Of a DNA stretch of 64,000 bases, positions 11,101 through 26,100 are shown piece after piece (position 1 is the stretch's first letter; each line of letters opens with the position of its first letter). The translations under genes and the position numbers were made by a program. The DNA lies in assembly GCF_030269925.1 (NCBI RefSeq), contig NC_085123.1, positions 4,836,001 to 4,900,000 of the forward strand. Reading direction: 5' to 3'. The notes under the pieces are model-generated. The model made no database searches, was not told the DNA's origin, and saw only the letters and a list, made by a program, of their open reading frames with translations. The stretch is from Bombyx mori (lineage: Eukaryota > Arthropoda > Insecta > Lepidoptera > Bombycidae).

Positions 11101-14100
11101 GTTTAGCTTCAGACGTTTTTTAATTTTACTTATTTTGTTTGCTAAATAAACTGGGTTCTAATTATAGGAAATCGATTTGGACATCCTTATAATAATATAC
11201 TTCATGATTTAAGACGAGGTTAAAGTATGGAAAATTAATTTAGATATCAAATCTAATTAGTAGAAAAAAAAGGAAGATAGCCAAAACGTTGGGAAGATAG
11301 TTGTAGATATGATATAAAGATGATGCAGCCGGCCTGCATTGGAGTAGAATGGCCAAAAATAGAGAATATTGGCAATCTTTAGAGGAGGCCTTTGTCGAGA
11401 GAAGGCTGTTTTGTAAACCACACCGAACGCCGAACGGAATACTTGATTATAAGTTGAATTTTAATTTAATTTATTATTAAGTAATTTATTAAGTTAGTAA
11501 TTAGTAAGTAAAACAGCAATAAAGGCTTATTATTATTATTAAGGTATTGAAATTAATTTAGATATTAAATCTAAATAATATAAATATTATTTTAGAAATT
11601 TAGTATTATAAATAATATAAAAAAGTATCATTGAAAATATGTCATTACAGAAATATTTTGAGTTACGTTATATATCTGTTATATACTTATTTTCCAGATA
11701 CCTAACGCATGAAGATAAATCGTATTAATGGACTTTCATTATTTTTCCATTCCACAATAACTTTATTGTGCTTTTAAAGCTATCGAACTTTACAAACCAG
11801 AACAAGTGATTGTTTTGAGATAGATTAAAAAAATACTTCAGATAGGCAAACTACTAAAATATAAAGTCGTCGTGGCCTAACGGATAAGACGTCCGGTGCA
11901 TTCGTGTTGAAGCGATGCACCGGTGTTCGAATCCCGCAGGCGGGTACCAATTTTTCTAATGAAATACGTACTCAACAAATGTTCACGATTGACTTCCACG
12001 GTGAAGGAATAACATCGTGTAATAAAAACGAAACCCGCAAAATTACAATTTGCGTAATTACTGGTGGTAGGACCTCTTGTGAGTCCGCACGGGTAGGTAC
12101 CACCGCCCCGCCTATTTCTGCCGTGAAGCAGTAATGCGTTTCGGTTTGAAGGGTGGGGCAGCCGTTGTGACTATACTGAGACCTTAGAACTATATCTCAA
12201 GGTGTGTGGCGCATTTACGTTGTAGATGTCTATGGGCTCCAGTAACCACTTAACATCAGGTGGGCTGTGAGCTCGTTCACACATCTAAGCAATAAAAAAA
12301 AAAAAAAAGTAGACGGGAGCAGCAACTCCAAAATAGTAAACATAGTGGCTGGAACGTATGGGCGACTTATAACCCCACATGAGTAGGTACCACAACCCAA
12401 CCCATTTCTGCCGCGAAACATTTAATGCCTTCTGGTTTGAAGGGTGAGACAGCCATTATACTATACAATAGAGACCTCATGTCTCCAAGAGCGTGGCAGC
12501 ATTCACGTATCGATGTCTATGAGCTCGGTAATCACTTAAAGCCAGGTGGGCCGTGAGCTTGTTCACCCACATAAGCAATAAAAAAAGCTTATATTTTCTT
12601 CTGATTACTAATCGAAAGTACTATTATTTTATTTATGTATAAAAAGTCTTTATTTTATTTTAATTAATTTTGAGAATCCAACTAGCTTGAACCATTAAGG
12701 CACCACACATTGCCAGATTGACACATAATGTTCATACTAACCACAAGCATAAACGATTTTGAGATAAGGTGTCGTATGCGGTTTGCAAGTAGATTCAAAA
12801 TTCCTTGCGTTTACGACGATTTGACATCTTCTCCGCCCGAGACATATCTGCATTACCTTCTCAACAGTATACGGCGCCGAGCATTCTGTAAAAACTGATT
12901 TATTAACAATTTTGTCCCTAGAATATCACGATCGGTTCGAAAGCCTAGTCTACATCGTACAGCCAGCATAACATGACCTCTTATTCGTCTGTATTCTCTT
13001 CTGTTGTTTTTGATGTCGTTGTGGCCTAAAGGATAAGACGCCCGGCGTATTCATATTGAGTGATTCGACTGCACCGGGTTCGAATCCCGCAGGCAGGTTC
13101 CAATTTTTGTAAAGAAATATGTACTTCACAAATGTTAACGAACGTGGTACACCTTACCTATCTATTTCTGCCGTGAAGCAAAAATGCGTTTCGATTAGAA
13201 AGGCCGCCGTTCTACTTTCAAATTGAGACTTAAAACTCATGTCTCCGTTGTCAAATCCAATTGTATTTTAAAAGATTTACTTCGGACCAGGTAGGACGAA
13301 GTAACCAAGCAATAGTAAAATATTTACTCCAAGCACGGGCCTTAATAGTAACCAAGTAACAAAATAATTTAATAAACATAATTCCCATTACTTACGATCA
13401 CCTGGTTTCATGGTGAACGTCGTAAAACTTAATGCGTCATATTCAAGGGATAGGACCGAATAAAGTTTCTGGACTGGCCAAAAACTTTTCACGATCGTGT
13501 GTAACTTTTTACGATACGACCTCATTGATGGCAAACAAATTAAATATTAAAGTTTATTTCAACGGCTTATTTGGAGATTGGTATCATTTGATCCAAATTT
13601 GGTAAAGAGGACGCTAAATTTGAAAAAAAAATTGGCTGAAACGCTTTTTTGGAGTCGAATGGTAATTTGTTTGTAACCCCATTTTTTTTTGATTTCGTAA
13701 ACTATCTCGATTTATTTTGAAAATTAATACCGAAATATAAGAGTACCAGCGTAATATACTTTTTTTGGAGTGAACTATTTAGTTATATACAGTGGTGATT
13801 TATATGAAAATGAATAAATACATGTACACTATATTCTGGATTTCAACGGTACTATATTATAGGGATAAGCACCCGGGAGGGGTTGCAACATCCACCAAGA
13901 ATCTAACACGAGTATTTAAGATAAGACCTAACCCCAAATCCCACTGGCGGGTCAGAAATTTGAGAACTAAATAATAAAATAGGTAATGAATAGATTGGGG
14001 ATACGGCTAATAATTAACTACAAAATAAACAATTTACGATCTGATATGCTGTCGGTATTTCGTTCAAAACCACGTTCCCGGGCAAGGGTAATATTTAACG

Positions 14101-17100
14101 CAGACGAATTCCAAACACGAAGGACCTCATGTAAATACGCAAAGAATCCTGTGACGTCATCGTCGTATTTAGGACAGTGACACACTTCGTTGGGACCACG
14201 TATTAACATTTTTAGGATGACAGCGTGGCTTATTGCATTTTTGGGTGTGTACCTTATAAGGACGAGTCGGATACGCGTCTGAATTTAAAATTAAACCGGA
14301 CTAGTCGTTTCCTTTTTCGATAACATTGTTATTTATGAATCATCATACTGTACTACTATATACTATGTTTATCTATAAAGTACATTTGGGAACATATATT
14401 ATATTTTGCCTAATTTCTGTGTAATCTGTCCCAGTATAAGTGCCATTTTTTTCCATTTTTAAGAGAAAGTCATTAAAGAGCTTTGTGTAACGAAATTAGA
14501 ATTTCATTATTTTTTGTAAGAGCTGACAATAGATAAAATCTGCTATGTTAGAGTTTGTTATTTCCGATTGTCATTTCCGATGCTTAGAATACTTTATAGT
14601 TTTCGTGGTCTTTCGTGGTTCATCATCCGACGTATTTGGATTTGTTTCATCTATGTACTAGGTTTTAAAATATGAATTATCCTTTCTTTATTTTCTTCTA
14701 AATGAAGTTTTGTGATAAGGATTATTTATGGCTGCTCCATCGATCCCCCATATTTATGGCGCTAAACAACCATTAGTCGTAGTTTTATGATAAAATTAAT
14801 CGTACCCATGTTTCAAGGTAGATAAAGGAAACAATGAGATCTTTAATAGGAACAAAAATATATTCGATCTTCGGCCTTATATTCGGCCTATATATTTTTC
14901 GGTAGTTACCAGAGCCCATAGATAATCATGCGAATACTGACGTCTTTGAAGCAAAAAAATCCGAAATATTAAATACAGTATTCTGTTCTCCCTTTCTAAT
15001 TATTTATTTATTTATGTACACACAAAAAAGAAGACATAGTACAGAGTAATAGGAAAATTATGTACAAAGGCACTACTTATTTCTTTAAGAAATCTCTTCC
15101 AGCATACCTGCGAGAGGATTATGAGAATAATAATTAAAAGTGATGAGTTTGTGTAGAACAGCTAAAATAACAAATACAACATGAGAATTATAGTAATGCA
15201 CATACACATAGCAAATATTGTTAAACTTGAATACAAAATATTATAAGTAACACAGTATATACGAAGATTATAGAACAATGATCATTCGGTTGATGAGAGA
15301 TAGAACTCTCTATCATTTCTATCATCCATACATAAAAAACGTGTTATTAAAACTCACTTTCGTCTGGCAGACCCTGTGCTTGTGGACAAGATATCGTCTC
15401 ATACGGTGTTCTTCCATACTTGGCGTCAAATATCGCGATCCTCGAGTTACGGTTGCAGCTCAGCTTCACAACCTCATTCTCGCATACCGTGCGGCTCCGA
15501 AATTCAACTGCAACAAAACATTTATCTGAAGGAATATTCGAGGTGATCACGTCACCTTAATTCCATTATAACGCTAAAAAAAAATACTGGAACTGAAATC
15601 GTCTCTACGACCTAATTCAACTGCGTTCTGCTGCGTAGCCAATGATATCAGCGAGTAACGAACTTGCCTCTATCTTGTTTCTGAGGGCATGTTTTTCTTC
15701 AAACAATTATTGAAAGCACGGCTCGGCAGTATGGGAGTACCAATGTCCATAAATGACGACCGTCATCATGTGGGCAGTAAGCTCATTTACTTTCTAAAGA
15801 AAGAAATGTATGGAAATCGTCATGGCCTAAAAGATAAGATTCCTGGTACATTCAAATGGAGCGATGTTCGAATCCTAGTTTTTTTTTGTAATGAATTACG
15901 TACTAAACACATATTCAAGAAAGAATTTCAGGATGAAAGAATAATACCACATAATAAAAATAGAACCTGCAAAAATGTTAATTTGCGTAATTACTTTCCT
16001 GTTATCTGGAGTGGAGCAGCAGCCGTTGTACATACTATAGGACTAAGAACTCATGTCTCAAGGTGATTGGCAGTACTTACGCTCCGCTAACCACTTATCA
16101 TCAGGTGGGCCGTTTCACCAATAGAAACTTTGTTTTGTTAGCGTGCTACTTGACGTAAGAATTAATGCGGTGAAAATAATTATGCTTAAATACGAACTTA
16201 GATATAAACTTGGGTAGAGGAAAAAGAAAGTCAAAGCCAGTATATGAATTTCTTTCTCCGTTGTATTACTTACAGTACCATACGGATAAATAGCCATTAA
16301 ACAACTCCGAATGAGAATGTCGGGTCTCGTAGTGGGTGATTAAATTTACGTTGAGATGTCTATTAAATCTCTAGAAGCTATCTTCTAGTCAGACACCTAC
16401 TACTATCTAGATTACTAGTAATTAGTTCACACAAAATTCGGGCCTACGCTTTTTTTTTTTTTTTTATTGCTTAGATGGGTGGACGAGCTCACAGCCCACC
16501 TGGTGTTAAGTGGTTACTGGAGCCCATAGACATCTACAACGTAAATGCGCCACCCACCTTGAAATATAAGTTCTAAGGTCTCAGTATAGTTACAACGGCT
16601 GCCCCACCCTTCAAACCGAAACGCATTACTGCTTCACGGCAGAAATAGGCAGGGCGGTGGTACCTACCCGTGCGGACTCACAATAGGTCCTACCACCATC
16701 TGGTATCTATCCCACTGGCATATACGAAACGGGATAACCCAGGCCCCTAACGCCAAACTATTTACATTAAATTATATATTGAAATTTCTATTATGTGTTG
16801 CTTATACAATTACGCAAATATAACTTCAAGTGATTTTGATGAAATTTAGGAAAAAGAATCATTACTAATATTAAAAATGTGAAAATGTGTTTGTTTGTTT
16901 GTCCTTCTTTCACGTCAAAACGAAATCACGGATTCATATTGTTTTTTTTAAAGTATAGTATTTGGTCAGGCGACATAGGCTTTATCCGGAAAATCCATTT
17001 CATTGACACGAACTAAACTCACAGATTTCCTTGAATATGCGGGCGAAGCCGTGGGTAATGGCAACTAATTACAATTTGAATTAACAGAATTAACAGCACA

Positions 17101-20100
17101 TTTACTACTTTTTATAATTATTGTACATGATATGACTAGAATCATGCCGGGTATATCAGCTATACTCGAGTGAAACCGTGTAACATATTTTTTATTATTT
17201 TATTGCCCTTGTAGGCATACCAACATATGGCTCACCTGATGATGAGTGGTTACCGTCGCCCATGGACTTCAGCAATGCCAGGGGCAGAGCCAAGCCGCTG
17301 TCTACCGTTGTCTAGTCATTAGTCAAACCAACAAGGCGATTCCGAAATAAACACAAAAGCGGTAATACTTGAACAAGCACAATACGCGATAAATGTATTT
17401 ATTGTAAGTATCCCAATAACGCAAACCGCATTTACACTATCGCCCTATATTTAACACAAACGACTACAAAACCCTTTCGATCCATTAGTACGTAATCCGA
17501 AGCCAGCAATACGATAAAAGCCCCGACTTGAGTGTTTTATCAATTAGCACTCGCCCGAGTTTTATACATATTAAGGATATGTAATGGGTAGTTTAATCGA
17601 TGGGTCGTTATTCAAACAATTTTAATGGCCAATGCTATAACCGGCTAGCACCGACAACCGTTATCGTATTAGTGTGATTTATCTTTCTCATAAACTGATA
17701 GATTATGATGCTTTATTGTAAATTGGATTGGACGAAATATAGTATTACCATTCAATACAATGGGGAGCCGGATATATCTTGTTTACCGAATATTAGCTCT
17801 ATAACTTTAGCGCTTGAACATAGCGTCCTTGTCTGTACGAACCAATTTCGGAAACGGCGACCCGCTTATTGATAGCTACTCTTTAGTCTAACATTTCTGA
17901 ACGTTGATTTTTAAAAGTATTGAAACCATTTTTTATTTATTTTTTTATTGCTTAGATGGATGGACGAGCTCACAGCCCACCTGGTGTTAAATGGTTACTG
18001 GAGCCCATAGACATCTACAACGTAAATGCGCCACCCACCTCGAGATATAAGTTCTAAGGTCTCAGTATAGTTACAACGGCTACCCCACCCTTCGAACGCA
18101 ACGCATTACTGCTTCACGGCGGAAATAGGCGGGGTGGTGGTATCTACCCATGCGGACTCACAAGAGGTCCTACCACCAGTGATTACGCAAATTACAATTT
18201 TGCGGGTTTCGTTTTTATTACACGATGTTATTCCTTCACCGTGGATGTCAATCGTGAACATTTGTTGACTACGTATTTCATTAGAAAAATTGGTACCCGC
18301 CTGCGGGATTCGAACACCGGTGCATCGCTACATACGAATGCACTGGACGTCTTATCCTTTAGGCCACGACGACTTCAATTAAAATTATTTATCGATTACG
18401 AGATAAAACAATCAACATTTCAAACATTAAGCATAAGTCCTGAAATTGGATGAGCGTTTTAAATTCAATTAGCATTCCTTGTCAATACTTATTAGATTAT
18501 TTTGTTATTGCCGTCGAATTGTCTATTGAGACAAAGACTTCGTGTTCCAAAGAGGATCGCACAACTAATCTAATCCAAGGACCTTGGGAACGAAATTCTT
18601 AAGCTCCGCGACACAATTATATAGAATCTATTCGAAAAATTATTGATTTTAACTGTTAATCAAACTCTTGAGCTTGGTAGTTATGGATAAACCTTTCTTT
18701 TTTTAAACTATTATACATAACAAAAAGTTATTACTGTTGATTGAGGGTACGTAAACTATTTTAGCTAATCATTTTGCGAATTTGTTTCGTAGTACCAAAG
18801 CTACCGCAAGTAGTATTTTTTTCTACTTATTGCTTAGATAGGTGGATGAGCTCACAGCCCACCTGGTGTCAAGTGTTTACTGGAGCCCATAAACATCAGA
18901 CATCTACAACGTAAATGGGCCACCCACCTTGAGATATAAGTTCTAAAGTCTCAAGTATAATTAAATATAGTCAAATCTAAAATTAAAATGTCGAATTCCG
19001 CAACACTAAATTATAGTACAATCATTAATTAATTGGCAACCCTCATCTCTAATCATTTTCACCTTTAGACATCAAAAACGTTGCACTTTCCTTAGTTCAG
19101 CAAGTCATTACATTAACGCTCGGTCACTTAGCACCTTCCTGCAAGTTTCGTAATGAGTGCCGACCGGCCGGCCGGGCGCACCTCGGCACTCCTGCATCAC
19201 ACCCTCGTGCATTGACCCCGGAAATTTATTAACTGGACATAAATCACGCCAATACACTTGCAGGAGCCCTCATAAAAACACTTACGTCACGTTTTCAACG
19301 AATCGCATTCCCCTCATTTGTTTTCGTGTAATCATCGGTCATTGTCTCGAAATCTCTTTGAAAACAATTAGATTTTTTGTTTATTTTGTATTATATATTA
19401 TAGCCTTAATTACTAATTACTACTATCCGTACTCGCCCGCTTCGCTGCGCATTTAAAATTAACATTATTATTTATTGGCATTATTATTAGGGAGTCCAAC
19501 ACTCATATAAATATTAGCCTATCCCTTAAGTATATGTATTTTCTATATGAATACCAAGTTTCAAGTCAATCAGATCCATGATTCATTTGTTATAACGGAA
19601 CATCCGTAAAAACCATTGTAGATTTATATATTAGTATAGATGTAGTTTATGCTAATCATGTTTCATGTCCCGACATCATACACATTAATATGATTAACCA
19701 TTTTTCATGTGTCGAATTAAATTTAATTCTCAATTTAACATCGTGTTGTTAGCTTTGCGTTTATTCGTTTATTTTGTTTATGAATGTATGCTCAATTTTC
19801 CTTAAGGATAATGATAATTATGTATACAATACATTGAGTCAAATAATCATATATATAAGTGACATCTTACTCTGTTTAACAAAAAAATTTTAATTATCTT
19901 TTAAATGGAAAATTTTAATTTATACGTTGACCTCACCTCGTACCTCATACCTCATACAAAATTGCAATATCTGTCCTTAGGGAAATTACCAAAAAAAAAC
20001 ATTATGATGTATGCATACCTAATAGGTAACTTCTCCTAATACCCGTACACGCAATTTGAAAATTTCCCTTGAAATTTCTTGTCTCTAATCTAACACGACA

Positions 20101-23100
20101 GATTTGATTTGGCATGCCAGACTCTTCGTAGCTAGTTTAAATTTAAATTTAATTTAAATTAATTCGATTTTCCGTTCGTATATACCGAATATAGTGCCGA
20201 CCGAAAACAAATTAGTTATAAATTTAATAACGGCTTCAAACAGATTATGTAATTTGGTATTTGCGTGAAACAGCTAAATGGCACAAAAGAAAATGTTCAA
20301 TAACTTGCCACTAATGGGCTTGACGACTAACTGTACTCATAAAAGGGGAACATCATAGCGACACATTCAGCATAATGTCTCCGCGTCGGGCAAAAGCTAT
20401 GAATTCAAAAGCATTATTATTTTCACGTGCGAACATTGAACATATGTTCAGAATGTTTTTTTTTTTATATGTTGTTTGCTTAAATGTTCATTTATGCCGT
20501 TTGCTTATAATAGACGGTCAGATTTGCAAAAAAAATTGCTTCCTTTTTCGTGTGTATGCTTTTTAATGAAAGATTAATTTTAATTCGAATTCGTTACTTT
20601 TGAAATTCGCTAACAGTTTTCAATACGGTTGGTCAAAGAAAGTCGATGATGAGGTTGAATTACAAAAATTCTGAATAGTGATTCTAAATTCAAATTATAA
20701 GCGCAATTATATCTTGTTTTAGTAACCATAGTTTTTTTTATCAGTTGAAAACAAGACGGTCCTCTTTCCTGCATTGGCATGGCAACACTCACACTGACAA
20801 TCGTAAATATTATTACTGACAAACCATAAAGCAAATTTATAGAAGATTCATAGGTTTTATTTATAGAGTTCAGTTATGCCGAGTGTCTTCACGTCATGAC
20901 GAGAGAGGTGAATGAAAATTTAGAGAGTCAAATCAAGTGTTTAAGGTTGAAGAAACCATAATCAACTAAAGAACCTAATAGTATTTTAATGGGCAAATTT
21001 AGTCTAAATGACGAAGTAGTATTAAGGGTATTTTCGTGTAAGCGATACGACCTTCGAATACTGGAAAACATTATCTCATTTCTCATAAAATTTTATTCAA
21101 TGATGTTCTTAATAAATATTTTATTTGAAATCATAGCAGCATTGATATGTATACCGTTTCATTCAATTAAAAACGTCTCTGTCGTCATTCTTACAAATCT
21201 GGTATTAAAAAAAGTTGTCGTATTGAAACTACGAGCTTGGGTCTCAAGTTATTGTTCACGCCGTAATATCTATGGATCACACATCAGGAGGACAATTATC
21301 CCGTTCATCAATCTAGTGCAACAGAAAATAAGACATGGACATCATCATCATCATCATTTCAGCCTATCGCCGTCCACTGCTGAACATAGGCCTCTCCAAT
21401 AGATTTCCAGTGCGACCGGTCCATTGCCACCTGCATCCAACGAGACCCAGCGCTTTTTACTAGGTCGTCGGTCATGGACATAAACACACAAATTTACACA
21501 GACAAAAATTTTTTTTTTATTGCCTATGTTTGTGGACGAGCTCACAGCCCACCTGGTGTTAAGTGGTTACTGGAACCCATAGACATCTACAATGTAAATG
21601 CGCCACACAAAAATTCTAATACATATTTATATTATGTTTCACTGGAAGTTAAGCTTCGTGTTGACTGCAAAATTTTGGCAAGATATTTATTTAGCTCTTC
21701 GATGAAACTACTTACAAGGCCGACATTTGTATGCCATTTCAACATATTTCCTCGCAGAGGGACAGGGATCCGCTAGTCCTGGCTTCAGCGTCGTACTGAA
21801 GATGCACTGGGACTTCTTCTGGCACTCCTGAACCACAGTTTGTAGAAGCGAATACTGAAACAAAGTGGATTGTACAGACATAATTTCAAGCCCTCAAATT
21901 ATTATAAAAAAATTTTTTATTGTCCTTGTAGGCAGATGACCATGCGGCCCACCTGATGATGAGCGGTTACCGTCGCCCATGGACTTCAGCAATGCCAGGG
22001 GCAGAGCCAAGCCGCTGCCTACCGCTTAATACTCTCCACGAGCCTTTTATAGTCATGAATATAAAATGAAAAATTTTGTGTTGATTTTTAAAATCTTGAA
22101 TTCGAAGTTAAGTTAGGTTTACCTACCTATAAACCCTATATACGAAACTCGGAAAAGTTCCATGAACCAAAATTCAAGATCAAATTCAAATTTCGACTGA
22201 CAATTTCGTCGTCCGTCATGAAGAAGCTTAAGCCATTCGAAGCTTCGGAAATTCTAAAATTAAAACAATAAACTCGACACGGAACCGTAAAGTTTTAATT
22301 GTATCTACGAATCTCGAAAACCGTAAAGCTTCAAGTCAACTGAAAGTCTCCTTTGATTTTAATACTCATGATGAGCGACTCGAACTTAAGGATCGAAGCT
22401 TAGTTTCAATTGCATCGAAAGCCCATCCAACCTACCCTACAAACTGGAACATATAAATTTCAAAAAATTATTCGTGTCCGAAAAAAATTATTAAATAATA
22501 AATAAATTTATTGTGTATTTCTAAATTAAATTTACAAACTTTTACTGGTGGTAGGACCTCTTGTGAGTCCGCGCGGGTAGATACCACCACCGTGCCTATT
22601 TCTGCCGTGAAGCAGTAATGCGTTTCGGTTTAAAGGGCGGGGCAGCCGTTGTAACTATACTTGAGACCTTAGAACTTATATCTCAAGGTGGGTGGCGCAT
22701 TTGCGTTGTGGATGTCTATGGGCTCCAGTAACCACTTAAAACCAGGTGGGCTGTGAGCTCGTCCACCCATGTAAGCAATAAAAAAAAACTTAATTACTGT
22801 TCTCCAACTCTCGCAAGTGTGATAAAATGCGAATACAGAATTCATTTGAGTATGGGCAGTAGTATTCTACAAACAGAGTCCGATCCCGCTTTTGTATACG
22901 GTTTGAAAACACAACCCAAACATTGACTTCACATAACCACGTGACTTATGAGGTTTGTGACCTCGGGTAACCCACTCATCACTAGACGAGGACTTAAATT
23001 CATATGTTCATCCAAAGCAATTGAAGACATGAGTGGATGAAAGGGTTAAGTGCCATTTTTTATATTTTTGATTTTTTTACATTTAATGAAGGTGTTACGT

Positions 23101-26100
23101 GCCTACAAACCATATTAGATCTTAAAACACCGGGATTAAAGGCTATTTTTAGAAATTGCATGTAATGAAGGAGTTATGTTTGAAGAAAAAATATTATCAC
23201 GATGAATGAAAGTGACATGGGTGCTTAACGTATTCTTTAATTTTAAATGATTCCAAACAATAATACTCCGGGGTGGATGAAGGAGATATCTACAGGCATA
23301 AGTACGTTTACGCTATAATATCTCAAAAATAAGTAACAAAAGTTTATTGCCTGTTTTCTCAAAATTAACAAATTCTATCATATCCCCTTCGTCCACTCAC
23401 GTCTTCAATTAAAAAAGTGATAATTTGGGTTACAGTACTAATATACCTGCATTGAGTTTGGCCATTTGCATTTCTTCTCCCCTTCCGTGCCTATCAGCGT
23501 AGTCTCCGCCACACAACCCTGGTCTTTCGGCGCAGCATTCCCGTACTGTGCGACTTGAATGCTGATAGACGTTCCTGTGGGACAGGCCAAGGACACTTGC
23601 TCATCATCACACACCGTTCGATGAACTGTCTTGAGAGTGTCAATCAGCAGCGCTGTGGAAGAAAAATATAGTGCAATAATCTCTTTTTAATTTTAATTTT
23701 CTGACATAAATTAATGTTTCTACATTAGCTTTGGGCCTGCAGCTAGGCCTTAACTCCGAGTTACATTGTGTATTAAACCGATCAGCTCAAACTATTTCGA
23801 TACCGAATTTCATCAAAATCGATTCAGTGCTTGGAGTGTGGAAGCGTAACAAATAATTTCGTATTGTTATGCTATGCCCCTCACACTAGTACCTAAGTCA
23901 TATATCAATTCTTATAAACACATAATGTACTCAAACTCTTAGTTCTTAAGTTCTAAATTGTTACTGTATAACATACTTATTTCCTTATTTTACTAAATCA
24001 TATGTATATTATTTACTTTACATCAAATCTTCATTTGTAATTAGAACTTTAATTAATATATATTCCTTTCACATTAATAATATCCTGTCATTTACTAACT
24101 GTGTCGTTATGGATTCTAAATGTTTACCAAAAAGGTTCATAGTTTAAATGATTTATTTACTAATTGTTTAGTAAATACTATTCGTGTATAAATTCACTTT
24201 CTCCTAGTTACTTAAGAGTTCGGTATCAATCTTCAAGCTTATAACATCCTTACTCTGTCCGTGTAACATTAGATTTTTGTAAAGGATATATAAATTCAGT
24301 GTGTATCAAAATAAAGTTTTTTTTAAAACTACAATACTGCTCACAATGTATTATTTGTGTTGTTTTATAAGTAACTTCTAACATATATTAAAGTAGATCA
24401 CTAAAATATTTTAATGACGATAAAATATGTCTCGAGAAGGCCCTTGAGACGTAAAGTATTATTATTTATTATAAAGCTTATTTAATTCTTATTAATAAAC
24501 GGCTTAGACAGTATGTGAATATAACAAATCGTTTTGCTTGCTTTTATTTTTATTTATGAAGTAATAAATAGACAAAAGCTTCGACATTCAATATTCGCAG
24601 CGCCACAGGGGAAGTCGTGTGAAACAATGGTCGAAAGATAACGGTTATAAAAGGTGCATGTAACTCTTCACAGATAACTACTGTTAGGGGGTTCGAAATG
24701 TATATTACATAGTAATGTTATGTCTATAAAATGATGAGATTGCGCAATTTTCGTCTCTCAATATTCATTGCTATTTCACGCCATTTCGTGAATAGTTTAT
24801 ATTGAATATTAGAACGAAGAATATTAAAATTCTAAAATCAGAAGTGACTTTTGTTTTAGGGCTTAGGTTTTTGTTTGTTTGTTTGTCTCAAGTATAGTTA
24901 CAACGGCTGTCCCATCCTTCAAACCGAAACGCATTACTGCTTCACGGCAGAAATAGACAGGGCGGTGATACCTACACGCGCGGACTCACAAGAGGTCTAC
25001 CGTTTTTGATCTTGCCCTCCTTCGGGTACCATTTAGCGACTAAATTAGTCTACCTGCCTCCAAAGGCTCAATTAAGAAGCAAATGTATATCCAAAAAAAC
25101 AAACCGTCCAAATTGAGAAACACCTATCGAATAAAACAATATTTGTGGCTCTGTTTGCTTGTTCGTCCTTTATTCCTTCGCGTGTCGTTTATCTGATTGA
25201 AATGGAACTAGTGCAATTTCCTTTCAGACTTTCTGTGAGGTTCTTAAAGACGCGAAAATGTTCTTTACTTAATATTTTGGGTTTGAAGCGTATCAGTGTT
25301 CATTCTTCTTATCACATTGTAAGGATGGACCAGCTCAACGTCGACCTGGTGTTTAATGGTTGCCCGAAATCTTAAATAACATAACGTGTATGCATCTTCT
25401 CATCTTGAGACATAAGGTTTAAGATGCAACTGTATTATATGACGACTGATCCATCCCTCAACTCGGCCAGCAAAAATAGAGCTCACAACATCCCTTCCAT
25501 CAGATTTAATGATATTTATTTGTTATCTTTTATTATTAGATATATGGACTGTTTTTTGATACATGATGATATTCCTTTATCATGGAAAGCATTCGTGAGC
25601 ACGTGCTGGGCGTACCTATACTACAATAAGTATATTTCCTTGAAAATTTTACACGTTCTTGCGAGATTTGAATCCTAAGAAAAATATTTTATTACAAAAA
25701 ATTAATTGAAAATAATAATTCAAAATAATGAATAGAATTTCATTGATCAATATATCGCCTCAAAGCCAATTTGGCTATCAACGAACTACAGTAATATCTG
25801 AAAAATCAAACTTTTCATCAACTAATTATGCGTGATTTTCGTGGTATTCAGGAAGGCATTAAAGAAGTACTATCTATCAATTTAGTCTTACTTATATATA
25901 TTTATTTTATGTATTTCATTATATATGTACGTGTATGTATATGCTTACGTTATTTATGTGTGTATGTATATATATGTAGTCTAATATATTATGTATTAGT
26001 GTTTTATTTTTATTTTTATTAAGTTCTTGTCTAGATTGTAAATTGTAAATTGTTTAGATTGTATTCTTCTACCCACTCATTTAAAGCTTTCCTTCGTTAA

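Noticed and set aside
20989..21402. 137-codon plus frame with a run of His codons
   Set aside because: The His run is the (ATG)n/(CAT)n tail of a LINE insertion read in another frame. No domain or conserved composition upstream.
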